DNA of 64,000 nt. It comes from Paramecium octaurelia. Taxonomy: Eukaryota; Ciliophora; Oligohymenophorea; Peniculida; Parameciidae. Below, piece after piece: positions 12,231-24,122 of this stretch. Position numbers and translations under genes: made by a program. The stretch lies in NCBI GenBank assembly GCA_905182995.1, contig CAJJDP010000062.1:124001-188000 (forward strand). The letters are read 5' to 3'. The notes below the pieces were generated by a model. It did not search any database and was not told the DNA's origin. It saw nothing but the letters and a program-made list of their open reading frames with translations. The number at the start of each line of letters is the position of its first letter. Position 1 is the stretch's first letter.

Positions 12231-12502
12231 AACTTATTATTTTTACATTATTAAATAATTAATATGAATAATTTTTTTGTACAAATAAAAAAGTGGAAAA
12301 TTTTATTGAAAACAGGTTTACTATTTAAATTTTGATCTGAAAATTCAAGATCTTCAGGATAGAGAACTTATTTCAATGATGATCCACCATATTAAATATT
12401 TGTTTTATTAGAATATAACATTTTAATTAAAAATTTCCAACAAAGAATGTTACATTTAATTTTAATAAGATTAATACTAGATTGAATAGTTCTTAAAATA
12501 TC

Positions 12503-15500
12503 ATGCCAGAAAATAAAGTAAAAAAATCTAAAATCAGTTTTGATTCAATGAATGTGTTTTTCATCTTAATTAAAATAAAAGTTATTATTTTTATGTCAAC
12601 AGAATTGGATGGCTTGAAGTCAGAAGTTAATGAGTAAAAGAATTTTATCATTCTTAGTTTAAAAGAAATGGTTGAGATGCTTGAAAGTGACAATTAAAGT
12701 AAGGATGACGAAATAAAGCTGATTAAAGCAAATCTCCAAAAAAAAGATTAAGAAATTGCATCTCTTAAAATTAAACTATAAGGCATGGATTCCAATAATA
12801 GTCAATTGGATCATAATTAAAATCAAATAGAACAATTTTAAAGTTAGATAGCAGTGCTTTAATAATAAATATCTGAACTAAAGTAAAAATATAGAATAAA
12901 TTAGAAATCAAATAGATGACAAGAATTTGGAAATTGAAGTGTTAAAGCATGATCATTAAGAAGAATTGAACAATTTAATTACTTAGAAGTAAGAAATACC
13001 TGATAATAACCAAACTGATGGGGAAATTGAAAAATTATAAAACATTATCTCTTAGCTTTAACAAGATAAAAGTGAATTAACAATTTAGTATTTTTGATTA
13101 ATATCAAGGTATAATTAAGAAATAGATAAGCTGAAAAAAGAGTTAGAGCACTCCTAAATATAAAATTAAGAGCTATTATTAAATTCTTAAGTATTTTAAT
13201 TTTAATTGTTATGTAGAAAATTGAGTCCAAAAACAATGAAACCAATGAAGATTTAATTTAGAAACAACAAATTGAAGTAAAAAATTAAAATTAATAAGAT
13301 CTAATAATTACGATTAAGTGTTGAATAGTTGTCTATTCAGTTGCAAAGTCATGAATAAGAAAAGCTTAAATTAGAAACAGAAAGTAATGAATTAAAATTG
13401 AATCAACAAAACTAGGTTGAAAATATTGGAACTCTTCTGAATCCAATGGAATCACCTAGAAGCGAATAGCACACATAAAATAATGAAGAAATTGAACAAA
13501 TGTAGAATATGATTTTAGATTTATAATAAGAGGATGAGACAAATAAAAAAAAGATTGAAAAGTTGAATGATGAAGTTAAATAATTAAAATAGTAATTACA
13601 ATAATTAAACCAACTAAATTAGGAATTGTAATTAGATATTGAATAGAAAAATATTGAAATTAACGAGGAATAAGCAAAAGTATCTTCACTCGAAGAGGAA
13701 TTAGTTACTTATGAATAAAAATTTACAGATGTTGTTTAAAATAAGTAGAAATTATCTACTGAGTATCAATTAGCTTAATAAACTCTATAATAATTTGATC
13801 TGTTGTAGCAAGATAATGTTCAGCTTTAGTTATTACTTAATTCAAAGACTGAAGAATTAGAAGAGTTCAAACAGCATAATAAATTTGAGACTCAATATTT
13901 AGAGTTAAAAGAGGATTTTGAGTAGTTTAAAGAATATGTTCAAGAATAATTGTTATAAAAAGATGAAGCTTTAGCAGAACAAAGTTAGTAATTGGTTGAT
14001 TATGAACTATGCAAAGAATAATTAACTATGCTTAGTCAACAATGTTAATTGTTATAAGAACAATTGAATAAGTAAACCGAAAGTAATGAATAACTTTAAG
14101 ATCAATATCAAAGTAGTTTGCTACAAATTCAACAGATCAATAATAATAATCTATAATTTTAGGATATTTAATCTTAGAATTCATTTTTAAAGTAAGAGAT
14201 TGAAGCTGTTAAATCTGATAACATATCAAAACAGGAGATAATTGCAGATTTGGAAACATAACTAAAAATATAATAATAGTTGGAAGAAGAATCTCCATTG
14301 AAATTGTAGAAATTATAATCAGAATATTCTGAAAATCGAAGTGAATATCTCAATCATAAGGAATAATGCCAAAGAGAAATTCATTAATATAAATAAGAAA
14401 AGGCAATATTTTAATCTGATATACAAAATATGAAAGATATGATTAATGCCTTCGTGTCTTAAAATTAATAGTATTAGCCTTAAGGAAAAGTTGCTGAGGA
14501 ATATTATGAAAAATTAGTTGATTTTGTATCTGATGATAAATCTGTTCATTAACAGTAAGCATATAACTATTTTCGTTTATAGGGAAGAATTGATTCTATT
14601 AAAACAACAATTAGAATTATATTAAAATAAGGTTTTTGTTGATGGACAATGCTAAATGAAACCTGAAGTAAATGATTAAGAAAGTATTACAAACTAAATT
14701 GAAATATTTGATAAGAGTACACAGTCCGAATAGGTGGACAGCAGCTTATCTGGATCTATGTGGCTCAATAATGATACAAACAATTCAAAAGATGATTAAT
14801 ATCAATAAATGAAGTACTCTTATAATTAATTCATATAGGAAAAAAAATGAGGATCTTGATTAGTTGTTGAAAAACTATGAAAAAGAAGTTTCGAGTTTGA
14901 AATAATAAAATAAACTATTGCAAAAGAAGATAGACTCTAATTAGAAATCAAATCCATAGGAAAGATTAGGAAAAAGAGTTAGTTTATTTGAGTAAACTTA
15001 ACCAAGAAAATCAAAATAAATTCAGTATTAGAATTATGAGTATTAGTTTAAATTTATGTGAGTCATAGTAGATAGACGATCAATAAAGAGAATATCTATT
15101 TATGAAAGAGTTAATTGAAAACTTAAAAAAAGACGTTAAGTAACGCTCATAATAAAATGATGATCTTATGAATGAGATTAAGTAAATATAGGAAAGACAT
15201 TAAGAGGAATAAAATCGATTAGAAGAATAGCTTCAATCTTAAATTCTAATAAATCAAACAAGAAATAAGAGTGTTGACAATAATTAAACAATCATTTCTC
15301 AAGTCAATACTACTATGATTTAATTAAATTAGATTGAAATGTTTCTAGTTGTAAAATCCTAAAAGAACTTTTAGTTTCCCTATATAGAATTTAATAGAAA
15401 GTATTGAATTTATAGATATAATAAAAGATAGATTAAATTTTATTCTTAAGGGAAAACTAGAATTGAAAAGTAAATTTATGAAACCTTCACATTTGATGAT

Positions 15501-16547
15501 GTGTTCCTAGATATTCAAAAAGTGAGGTAGTATTTCCAGTTCTATGGAAAAATAAGTTTAGATTAAAGCAGAATGTTCCTTATTGTTGGTTAATCAAGTA
15601 TTTATACATATTTTAAATTAGAAACACAGAAGAAATACTTATTGTTGATGTGTCTAGATCTATATTATAACTCTATAAAAGAGTAAAAGATTAAGTAAAA
15701 CTAAAAACTTAGATTATAAATTTAATACTCAGAAAGAATAGGGAATAATTGGTCAATTCTAGATTAATTGAGTAAAGATTTACACATAGATAATGACAAC
15801 ATGAATTCAAGTTTATAATAACTTGACTTAATCATTTAACATATTAAATTTTATTTGTATGGCAAGAACCAGCAAGCTAAGACTTTAGGAAAAGAAAAAA
15901 TAAGATAATTAATAATAACTTACAGCATAATTTTTAAAGAATAGACATACACATAATAATTCATCATAACTACTATTCCTGTGGTTCCAAGGTGTTAATT
16001 CCCAAAATTTTTAAGAAAAATCTTCAATCATTCACCATCTTTATAGTTTAAGTATTATTGCTTATTAACTATTAATCCAATTTTATTACATTACAATTAG
16101 ACTGTAGATATTATGTATTTGGCTAAAATGGTGTATGCATAAAATTATTAAGAGGATCTCAATAGATAAATGAAAATAGATGACGAAAGTGTTAAATAGG
16201 TTAGATAAGCAAATGGGTAGGTTATAATTAAGAATTAAGAAATTGATATTTTAAAGAAACAAATTGAGCATTTCAAAAAACAGTATAATGACATACTACA
16301 AAAACAAGAAAATAAATCATAATTATATTAATAAATATAATTCCAAATTTAGAATGTTATTGTAGATATCAAATTAAAAATGAGTCAATCAAAAATTAAT
16401 AAGAATAATAATAAAATACTTTGTCCAGAGGCTTAATTTTATGATAAATTAATTTCCTAATTAGAAAATCTAACAAGAAAACTTTCTCCAATTCAATAGG
16501 TTTTAAATACTGATAGATCAATAAGTCCCTCAATGTAGAATTATTGA
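12503..16547 (+). CDS. Large coiled-coil protein with a C-terminal kinesin-motor-like domain lacking catalytic motifs
   Basis: About 1,283 residues after removing eight introns of 21-28 nt, each with a canonical GT/AG and most enclosing an in-frame TGA. Residues 30-920 are Gln/Glu/Lys-rich heptad coiled coil. Then a globular part has the order of a kinesin motor: YETFTFDDVFLDIQ (compare kinesin FxFDxVF), MFLIVGQSSIYTYF where the P-loop GQTGSGKTYTM is expected, KYLLLMCLDLYYNSIKE (compare the SxxEIYNExIxDLL block), a helical region, and LTINPILLHYNQTVDIMYLAKMV (compare ISP...ETLSTLRYAKR). The P-loop Lys/Thr, SSRSH and DLAGSE are all absent. A second coiled coil (about 150 residues) ends the protein. 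If the fold is right, it is a pseudo-motor placed as in kinesin-14 and Vik1/Cik1. A later start at 12593 is possible. Gene certain; kinesin relation inferred. Confidence 0.7.
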
Positions 16548-17212
16548 TATTTATATGTTTTTTTAATTGTTCAACCTCTATGATCTTAATTTATAAGTAG
16601 AAATTAATTATATTTGTTTTAAGATTATATATTAATGTATTAAATAGTTTATGATCTTTAAAGAATATATCATTTATTATATTTAAATTATTACCATTCT
16701 ATGTTATATTTTCAGCTTTAATGTTCAAATGGAAATTGAAATTGCTTATTTCTCTGGCAACTATTCATCTGTTTCTTAATTTTCAGAATTTGAATACTAA
16801 AACTATAAATTTATTCTTTTACTGTTAAATTGTATTTTTAATGGTTAAAACGTAATGAATCCATCCCAACAGAGACTTCATTTTCATCTTAATATTTGGG
16901 AATTGATTAATACCATAACGCTTATAATATTTAATGGTTTCTATTTATAACATAGTTCAAATACAAAAAAATAATTCAAATCATTGTCAAAATATAAGAA
17001 TTAGTAATTTTGTCCTAGCATATCTAAATGGTTGTTACTGATATAAGGTAGAGAATAGAACAAAATTAACTTTGCCAAAGTTTTATAAAGGGTCATAATT
17101 AATTATTATTAAAAATATAAGGAAAGCAATAAAATCGGCAAAGTAATTGCGATTGAATTATTTTAAGATAATATATAGAAAAATTATTTAAAAACTATCT
17201 TATCAATATAAT
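16548..17212. other. AT-rich intergenic stretch, no gene seen
   Basis: Between the kinesin-like gene and COX17. No protein-like frame or RNA gene recognised. Confidence 0.45.
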
Positions 17213-17392
17213 TCATTCAAACCCATACTTTTTTAAACATATTTTATGATTTTCTATTTCCTTCCTACATTCTTCTTCTCCATTCATAATAATACATTCA
17301 TCTCTCAATTATCTAGTATCTGGACAAGCACTGCATGCTTTACATTCCTATTGGGGTTAAGCTTGTGTCTAGACTGAATTGGAATTTCCCAT
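17213..17392 (-). CDS. COX17: COX17 copper chaperone for cytochrome c oxidase
   Basis: An intronless 59-residue protein of the mitochondrial intermembrane space that delivers Cu(I) to Sco1 and Cox11. The twin CX9C hairpin is complete: CPDTRQLRDEC and CRKEIENHKIC, each with exactly nine residues between cysteines, followed by the GF ending typical of the family. The length matches (human COX17 is 63 residues). Oddity: the copper-binding CCxC motif (KPCCACPET in human) reads KACSACPDT here, so the second Cys of the CC pair is Ser (AGT). An extra Cys three residues before (ECKACSAC) makes a CxxC that might substitute (inference). Start chosen at the only upstream ATG in frame. Flanked by about 0.4-0.65 kb without genes. 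Confidence 0.9.
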
Positions 17393-18128
17393 AATACACC
17401 TATTAATTAGAGTAATTATTTTTATTTAATTATTTAAAAAGTAGAAAAAAAATTAAACCCGAAAACTATGAGAAGAAAAACAATCTTTAGGAAGGATTGA
17501 GATAATTACTATCGAAAGCAATTAAGAGGTTTAGAATTAATTAGATATTTAAATTTTAATATCAATACCAAAACTAGCTGTTTATTCATAGTTATACATT
17601 TTCTTTAAAATCTCTAAGACTGTTTTTATATTTTCAATTAAATACACCATTAGGTTTCGTGGGTTAATTCGTGTGCTACTATTTATAATCTTGAAGAATA
17701 TTTACATCGATTTGATTTCTAATTAAACAACAGCTTTCCAATTAGTTTTATTATTTTATTTATCTCAATTAAAGTTTATCGTTTAGTTTCATTTCTTTTT
17801 GATTCAATCTTTAAAATGTAAATGCTGAAATCGATAATGAACAAAATATTTCTAATCGTGGCATTTATAGTAATGGCTATTTCTTGAGCTTTGTTTTAAG
17901 TAACACTCTTATCAGTCCAACCGATAAGTATGTAATACCTTTTTTTATAATTTACTATATAAATCAATCTACTTAGAGAAGTCGAAGATAGAGTCACAAA
18001 TAATATTTATTGTTAACTTCAATTAAAAGAAAAATCTACATAATGAAAAGAATCCTTAGATATTTTTTTAATATTAAATTATAACAATAAATTTAAATTA
18101 ATAAGATAAATCGAAATACTTTATATAA
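17393..18128. other. Intergenic, with a possible tiny secretory-leader ORF near 17824
   Basis: At 17824-17890 a plus-strand frame gives MLKSIMNKIFLIVAFIVMA and then TGA two residues later: a good signal-peptide shape but no mature protein. Frames after it (VEDRVTNNIYCQLQLKEK) look protein-like but join only through a 49-nt or larger intron. It may be a remnant of a small secreted protein or chance. Nothing else seen. Confidence 0.25.
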
Positions 18129-19720
18129 TCAATTCCCAGATTTAATATATTAAGAAACCTATAATGGCTTGGTATAATACAAATAAACTCTTTTAGCTAA
18201 CTCCCCTTCTTCCTAAAAATATGGGATATTTTCATTATCATCTATTTTCTCATCAATACTAGGATTATCTTAAATTTCTTATTTTAAGAAATTTTCTTCT
18301 TGTTATTATTTTTATTGTTATTGTTATTGGTATTATTATTGTTATTGTTTTTATTGACTTATCTAAGGTTATTGTAAGGATTATGCAGAGTTGATTTGGG
18401 ATTATTATTATTATTATTATGTTTATTAAAGTTGATTAGATATAAATATGGAACTTTTTTTTGAAGATAAGTTGTTATTCGACACTCTCTCAGGAGAATG
18501 AATAAAACCTAATTTAGACTCCATCATTTTAGTGTCTATAAACCTTTAGCTTACTTGATTTGCTAACTCCTTTTCATGCTCATCAATAATTTTTTCTAAA
18601 TCTCTTTTTTTCTTACCCTCTAAAGCGTCATATTTCAACTAGAATAGATGAAAATAATTACAGTAATGTATTTGTCTACTTTTTATACTTCTTCGTATAA
18701 GGCTTCTAAGAGTTTGATTTAAGGATCTTCCTTAATTTTGAATCTAGTTAGTAAAATAAAGTAACATTCTTAAATAGAATAGGAATTATACTTGCTTTTT
18801 TATCGTATTTTGCCTTGTATTAGCCAAAATTTCCCCTATAGCTGAATTGCTCAGGAGGTTCTTTAGGTTTTGCTTTAGGATCATTTGGATCTAATTACTT
18901 AGCCTTAATTTCTGATTCTAATTTAACTCTCTCTTGACTCCAAGTCTTATCAATTGGAAATCCTTTTCTTATGAACATAAAAAAGAATTATCTATTGTAA
19001 TCCCACATCATGAAACATCGAAATATTTTAATGAGCGTATCAGCACTTAGATCCTTATCTGAATTAAATGCAGAACTTTATTTATAGCCGACAGAGCCAT
19101 TCTGTATTTAGGATATAGCCCTTTGATTGGATGACGCGTTAATTTACGATCCAACTTTTAGTTATGATTATATTTAGCTCTGAATTTAATTAATTTACAA
19201 ATACTTGTTATTAAAGCTTAATATCAGACTTAGCCTCATAAGGTTCTTCAAAGGCTTTCACTTTTCCATGTTTTCTAGTATAATCTTATTCTTTCATTTC
19301 AAGCAATTTCTCAATGTTTTCAGTTTCTTTTTTTTCCAAATCCTCTTTTTTTATCTAACAATACATATGCATAATTTACTTTTTAGTAATTAGGCATACT
19401 TTAAAAGAGATCATAAATTTCACCCAAAACTTAATTTTGATAATCCTCTCTAACTTCATTGCTGCTCAATAAAATGAAATAACATTCTTATATATTCAGA
19501 ATATGTTACTGTTCAGTTTGTCATACTTACATTTAAACTTTCCATAGTCTGTGGATTACTCAAAATTATCTTTGGGTTCCTTGACCATTTCTTGAAGTTT
19601 ATTTTCCAATTCTTTTCTACAGCCATTCCATTTAAGAGACACTTAAAAACCTCTTCTTATAAACATAAGGAAGAAATTTCTTTAGTAATCATAAATCATG
19701 AAAGCTCTGAATGCTGACAT
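18129..19720 (-). CDS. Protein with a tandem-duplicated ~100-residue domain and a polyglutamine region
   Basis: About 490 residues after five introns of 23-25 nt. The N-terminal domain (FRAFMIYDYQRNFFLMFIRR, then YGKFKCKYDKL, then KCYFILL) is repeated about 160 residues later (FRCFMMWDYNRQFFFMFIRK, then YKAKYDKK, then KCYFILL). An intron sits at the same place in both copies, just before KCYFILL, so the duplication included the intron. The linker has many Ser/Gln. The C-terminal third (18260-18450) is a Gln-rich tract coded by mixed TAA and CAA codons, seen on the plus strand as TTA/TTG trinucleotide repeats. No known family recognised. TGA stop at 18129-18131. Confidence 0.75.
18290..18440 (-). 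repeat. TAA/CAA trinucleotide microsatellite coding polyglutamine
   Basis: Runs of TTA and TTG triplets on the plus strand (for example around 18300-18350 and 18400-18420). On the minus strand they are TAA and CAA, all glutamine in code 6, inside the duplicated-domain gene. Confidence 0.75.
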
Positions 19721-19962
19721 GTTTACTTTTTAAAATAAAAAATTATTATTTAATAAAAATTCAATAGAAATTCTCTGTTTAGAACAAAATGTATAGTCTA
19801 AATGATAGAGTATATGAAGGGGTTTCAGTTTAATTAACACTTTGATTGAAAGATATGTAGAAGCGATCGAATTGTAATTTAATCTTCTTAATAGTATTAT
19901 ATATGTTTATATATTATTAAAAATATATTGCAATAAATTTTGAAGAGCAATAAAATTTAATT

Positions 19963-20622
19963 ATGAGATCGCTACAATAGATGCAAAAAGTAACTAAAAA
20001 GGTTATTATTATAAATCAGAAGTAAGTACAATGTGGTGATTTACTTATAGATCGAATTTGATAAATGAAAATAATAATCTGTAGAATATTCAAAATGTTT
20101 AAGTAAAAGAAGCTGCCAGAAAGAATGCTTATATTGAAGAACAAGTTCCAAAATAATTTGAGGGTAATTGATGAGGTTAAATTAGATAACATGCAATTTG
20201 AGAGTTAATAATCCATTTAGGAAATGATGATTTTGTATTAAAAGAATTGTACCTAATTATCGGAATTCTAATCTTAAATACAGGAGTTAAAATAGAGAGT
20301 CTAATCGATTGAGTAAAAATTTTAAGAAATCGAAGCAACAAACAAGAAAAAGAAGAAGAGGAGAACTGCAGCTGAAATTGATAAGAGTTTTAAAGTGTGT
20401 ATTGAATATAACTATTTTGTAGTGCCCATATAAAAATTGCGAGAAGCTTTACGGATCAGATGTTTCATTGAATCTACACATTAAATTCAAACATAATGGA
20501 GGTAATAAGAGTGAACGTCAGAAAATCATTGTAAAATTAACTATTGTTTATAATAGAAATAATTGCAGGCTGGAGAAATATCCGAAAAAGATATTCAAAA
20601 TATCAATCTACCACCTGTATGA
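19963..20622 (+). CDS. C2H2 zinc-finger protein
   Basis: About 184 residues with four introns (22-29 nt). A Gln/Glu-rich coiled-coil region with SQIQELKQRVQSIEQKFQEI is followed by a strongly basic stretch (KKKKKRRTAAEIDK) and one finger, CPYKNCEKLYGSDVSLNLHIKFKH: C-x4-C-x12-H-x4-H, with GGNKSERQK after it. The basic run could be a nuclear localisation signal or DNA contact (inference). The 26-nt intron after the finger is needed to reach the end LPPV-TGA. A single finger plus a coiled coil suggests a dimeric DNA-binding factor, though target and role are unknown. Confidence 0.8.
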
Positions 20623-20790
20623 AAAAATACATTTCAATCCGAAAATAAATTTGATTTCAAATTAATTTATGTGTTTACAAGAAATTTATATTCCGCCATT
20701 TTTTTGGAATTTAAACTAGGCATTTTTAACGAAATTTTAAATTTGAATGCCACATTATTTTTATTATTATAGTTTAGAACCACATTCAAC

Positions 20791-21290
20791 ATGTCTAAAT
20801 TATAAGATACAAATAGAAAATTCAATAATTCAAAATAACGATGGGTATAATTATAATAATATAATTTTCTACAGGAAACATTAACAGCCAATATCAGAAA
20901 CAAAGAAAACATTCAAGTGAATAACAAAATTACAGTCAAAAAAACCATCAAAAAGTACTCAACAGCCCTCACCTTTGAAAAAACAAAGCCCTTGCCTCAA
21001 AGAACAATAACTAAATATTTCAAATTGACAAACTTTAAAAAATATCCTCATTTACAGTTATATGATTCTAAAGGCTCCGTAAGAGAGTTCTAATGTTACG
21101 ATGACAAAGTGCTCAACATACCACCAGCTTATAATTAGATAATTTCACAAGTACATACTCTGAATAATTATTATAGTCTATGGATAATGATTGTTAATCT
21201 GATAATGAGCAAGTTGAATCTGCAGTCAGATAACTTAGCTACTTTCTCGAATCTACTTTAAATTAATACAAATAATAACACTCTTAATGA
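20791..21290 (+). CDS. Hypothetical protein
   Basis: About 147 residues, starting MSKLQDTNRKFNNSKQRW. Two introns: 20845-20874 (30 nt, phase 0, free of TGA) and one of 26 nt near 21150-21175 that encloses a TGA. Lys-rich N-terminus, then a compact middle with YPHLQLYDSKGSVREFQCYD and LNIPPAYNQII, and an acidic-to-polar tail ending NQYKQQHSQ. No family recognised. 168 bp after the zinc-finger gene and 191 bp before the MFS gene, all on the plus strand. Confidence 0.6.
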
Positions 21291-21481
21291 AGTCTATAAA
21301 TGTTTGTTTAGGTTTTAGATTATTTTATATTTGATTCTTCTCTTCTTTATACAATCATGCAGTATATAGGAAGATGGTATCAATTCTAATTTTAACCTTA
21401 ATTTCATAACCCGAAAATAACTAGTAGGTATCAAGAGACCAAATTGATTATTGATACTATAATATTTTATATCATTAAATA

Positions 21482-23151
21482 ATGAATCCATATAAAGAGA
21501 ATGCAAAATTATCTTTGGATTAATTGATAGAAAAAAGAGTAAGTCTTTAATAGTATTAAGCAAGTGTGGGACAGGGATATATTAAGTTTTAGCATTGTCA
21601 ATTTTAGTTTTTATTGATTTGAATGATGGATGCGAGTTAATTTTAATGAGCTTTTTAATGCCTATTCTAAAATCTGAGTGGCAACTAACAAGTTTGTAAA
21701 TCTAAGTCTTAACCAGCATATTTTATTTGGGTAGAGTCTTCTATTTCAAAATAGACAAGGAATGGTATTAGGTTCAATATTGACTGGATTTGTAGCAGAT
21801 CGAAAAGGCAGATTGAAATGTATTTACTTATCGTGCATCATATAATTTTTTATGGCAAACACCTTTTTGCTTTGTACAAATTTTTATCATATGATTTTTG
21901 CAAGGTTAGGATATGGTTTTGTTTATGGTATTTTGTACAATTAATTGACAAGGATTTTCAATTCCTTTGACAACAACAATGATATCTGAAATTACTGCAC
22001 CTGATGTAAGAGGAAGATTTTTAATCATTATTAATTTCTTTGTATCCGTTGGTAAGATTTATGCATTTTTATTGGCATTTTTCTGTCTTGACAATTTCAA
22101 TTAAGGACACTGGAGATTAATGATGACTCTAAGTTCAACCACGTCCTTGATTGTAGGTATTTTGGCATGGATCTATTTAATGGAGAGTCCTCGATATTTA
22201 ATGGGCAGTGGTTAAGTAGTGGAAGGTTTAAATATTATCGAAGAAATTATCCATAAAAATGAAAACAATACAGGAATTATAGGTAGACTATTTAAATGTG
22301 TATAACCAGAAGTATCTTCAGATCCATTTAAAGGATCAAAGTAAAATTATTAGTTATTATATTAAGATATGGATATATTTCAGCTAAGGAGAGAATAGCA
22401 GTAGAAAAATGGGTAACTAAAGTGTTTCGTTCTGAACAAAGAGGAACACTTAGAGAATTGTTTAACAAAAATAATAAAAGCACAACCATAAGATTGTGGA
22501 TAATATGGTTTTGTATTAATTTTGTAATTTGTGCTATAAACTATTTCTTAGATGTATTTTGGATAGTTACTTATTCTACCGTTCATTTTAGGTTAGAATA
22601 AGAAGACATTTGTTGACTATCTGATAACTGTTTTAGGTGAAATACCATCAATCATCCTATCATTGTTAATAGTTGAAATTCCTTTTCTAGGAAGAAAGAA
22701 CACAATGACTATCTCATTTTTTTGTGCAACAATAATGCATGTTTGGTCTTATTATGCTTCTTGGCCATACTTTTTTGCTCGTTTTTTTATGAAAGAATGT
22801 TGGGCTATGCTTTATCCTTACTCGACCGAAATATTCCACACTTCGAATAGAACTTTAGGATTTGGTAGTAGTGCTGCTATTGGAAGAATTGGAGCTGCCA
22901 TTTCCCCTTATATTTTAATACCATTATTTGATTAAGATGCACATTTACCCTTTTTGGCCTTCGCTCTAAGTTCTGTCATTTCTATGTTATCGACCATCAC
23001 ATTACCTTATGATACAGTTGGCAAATCATTAGATTTTTAGAAGTAAATACAAGTTTATATACATAGTTCGGAAGGGGAAGTCGAGAGCAATAAGGAGGAT
23101 GAAATTAAAGAAATTATGATGGTTTTAATTGAAAAAAAAAATTAGAACTGA
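21482..23151 (+). CDS. Major facilitator superfamily transporter (SV2/SLC22-like)
   Basis: About 511 residues after five introns (25-29 nt). Cytosolic leader MNPYKENAKLSLDQLIEKRC leads to the first helix GIYQVLALSILVFIDLNDGC. The family motif between TM2 and TM3 is seen as GFVADRKGR, followed by the MARLGYG-like FARLGYGFVYG, the SEITAPDVRGRF loop, and PRYLMGSG in the middle loop. The second half has FLGRKNTMTISFF and YSTEIFHTSNRTLGFGSSAAIGRIG. The C-terminal tail is cytosolic and acidic. Every intron falls where the frame must change, so the gene appears intact. Substrate not predictable; organic ions or sugars are usual for relatives. Confidence 0.9.
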
Positions 23152-23179
23152 AATAAAATTTATATTTATTTATTATTAA

Positions 23180-24040
23180 ATGGATCCTAATGCCTAAATC
23201 AATGAGAGGTATACAAAATTATAGGAAAAATTGGGGGCTCTTTAATTCGAAGTTGATAACACAAAGGATGCAAAAATTGATGAAATTTATGACAGAATCA
23301 ATTAAGCTAAAAGTGAATTGAAGGATATTATCAATAATTACAGTGAATAACTTGTACTTAATTCTGTTAACAATAGGGATAATTGACAGGTTAATTCCAA
23401 GATCTAACAAAATAATTTGAAAAACAAAATGAAAAATATGGTTCCTCACATGAAAAAAAGTTAAAAGAAATCAAGAATTTAGAGAATAAACTACAAAAAA
23501 AGCTGGATGATGATATTAAAGCTAATAGAGAGCAAAGCGAATAAGTATTGTCTGGCTACGATTAATAAGTAAGATTTCATTTATTTTACTGACAGGTTCA
23601 AGAATTACTTTAATAGATAGGGTAGGAAATTAAAGTGAGAAACTAACAAGTAAATATTATAAATACAACTTTACAAAATGATTTACCTACATTGTGGTAA
23701 TATAATGTTTAAGAAAATTAAGAAAGAGTTCAAGAAGATCAATCTATTGTGAAAAAAGCAAGTTAAGAAATTTCCAAATTATTTGATTAAGCCAATCAAG
23801 GTAAATCACAAAGGTAATCCAAATATATATTTTATCAAAAGAGAAGATGCAGAAGTTGGTATATTCAATATGCTCAAAGAAGTCGTTATCAGAGTCAAAA
23901 GCGAATTAGAAGAAGAAAGATAATTAAGGATGGATGGACATGAAGCATTATTATCAATCTTAGAAGAAGCTTATGAGAAAATGGAAGAGACGCATGCCAA
24001 GGTATAACAATAGAAGGCTGCCCTTTAAGAATCAAAATGA
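23180..24040 (+). CDS. SF-assemblin / beta-giardin-like fibre protein
   Basis: About 260 residues, three introns (23, 27 and 28 nt). Almost entirely coiled coil, with the SF-assemblin layout: a short head (NERYTKLQEKLGALQFEVDN), a rod with KLKEIKNLENKLQKKLDDDI, and the best-conserved C-terminal block with IFNMLKEVVIRVKSELEEER then ALLSILEEAYEKMEETHAKV. Family role: subunits of striated rootlet fibres attached to basal bodies, of which Paramecium has many copies. Starts 28 bp after the MFS stop codon on the same strand. Confidence 0.82.
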
Positions 24041-24122
24041 TATATAATAATCAGCTTATTTTATCATCTTTCATAGAAATTAATAAGTTTGTTTATAATT
24101 TAAATAATTTAAGAGAATTTAC

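Noticed and set aside
13045-13245. Minus-strand hydrophobic ORF
   Set aside because: Antisense of the coiled-coil region of the kinesin-like gene, including two of its introns.
18290-18440. Telomeric or centromeric-type repeat
   Set aside because: Triplet periodicity in frame with a gene and no G-rich (C4A2/C3A3-type) units; it is a coding polyQ tract.
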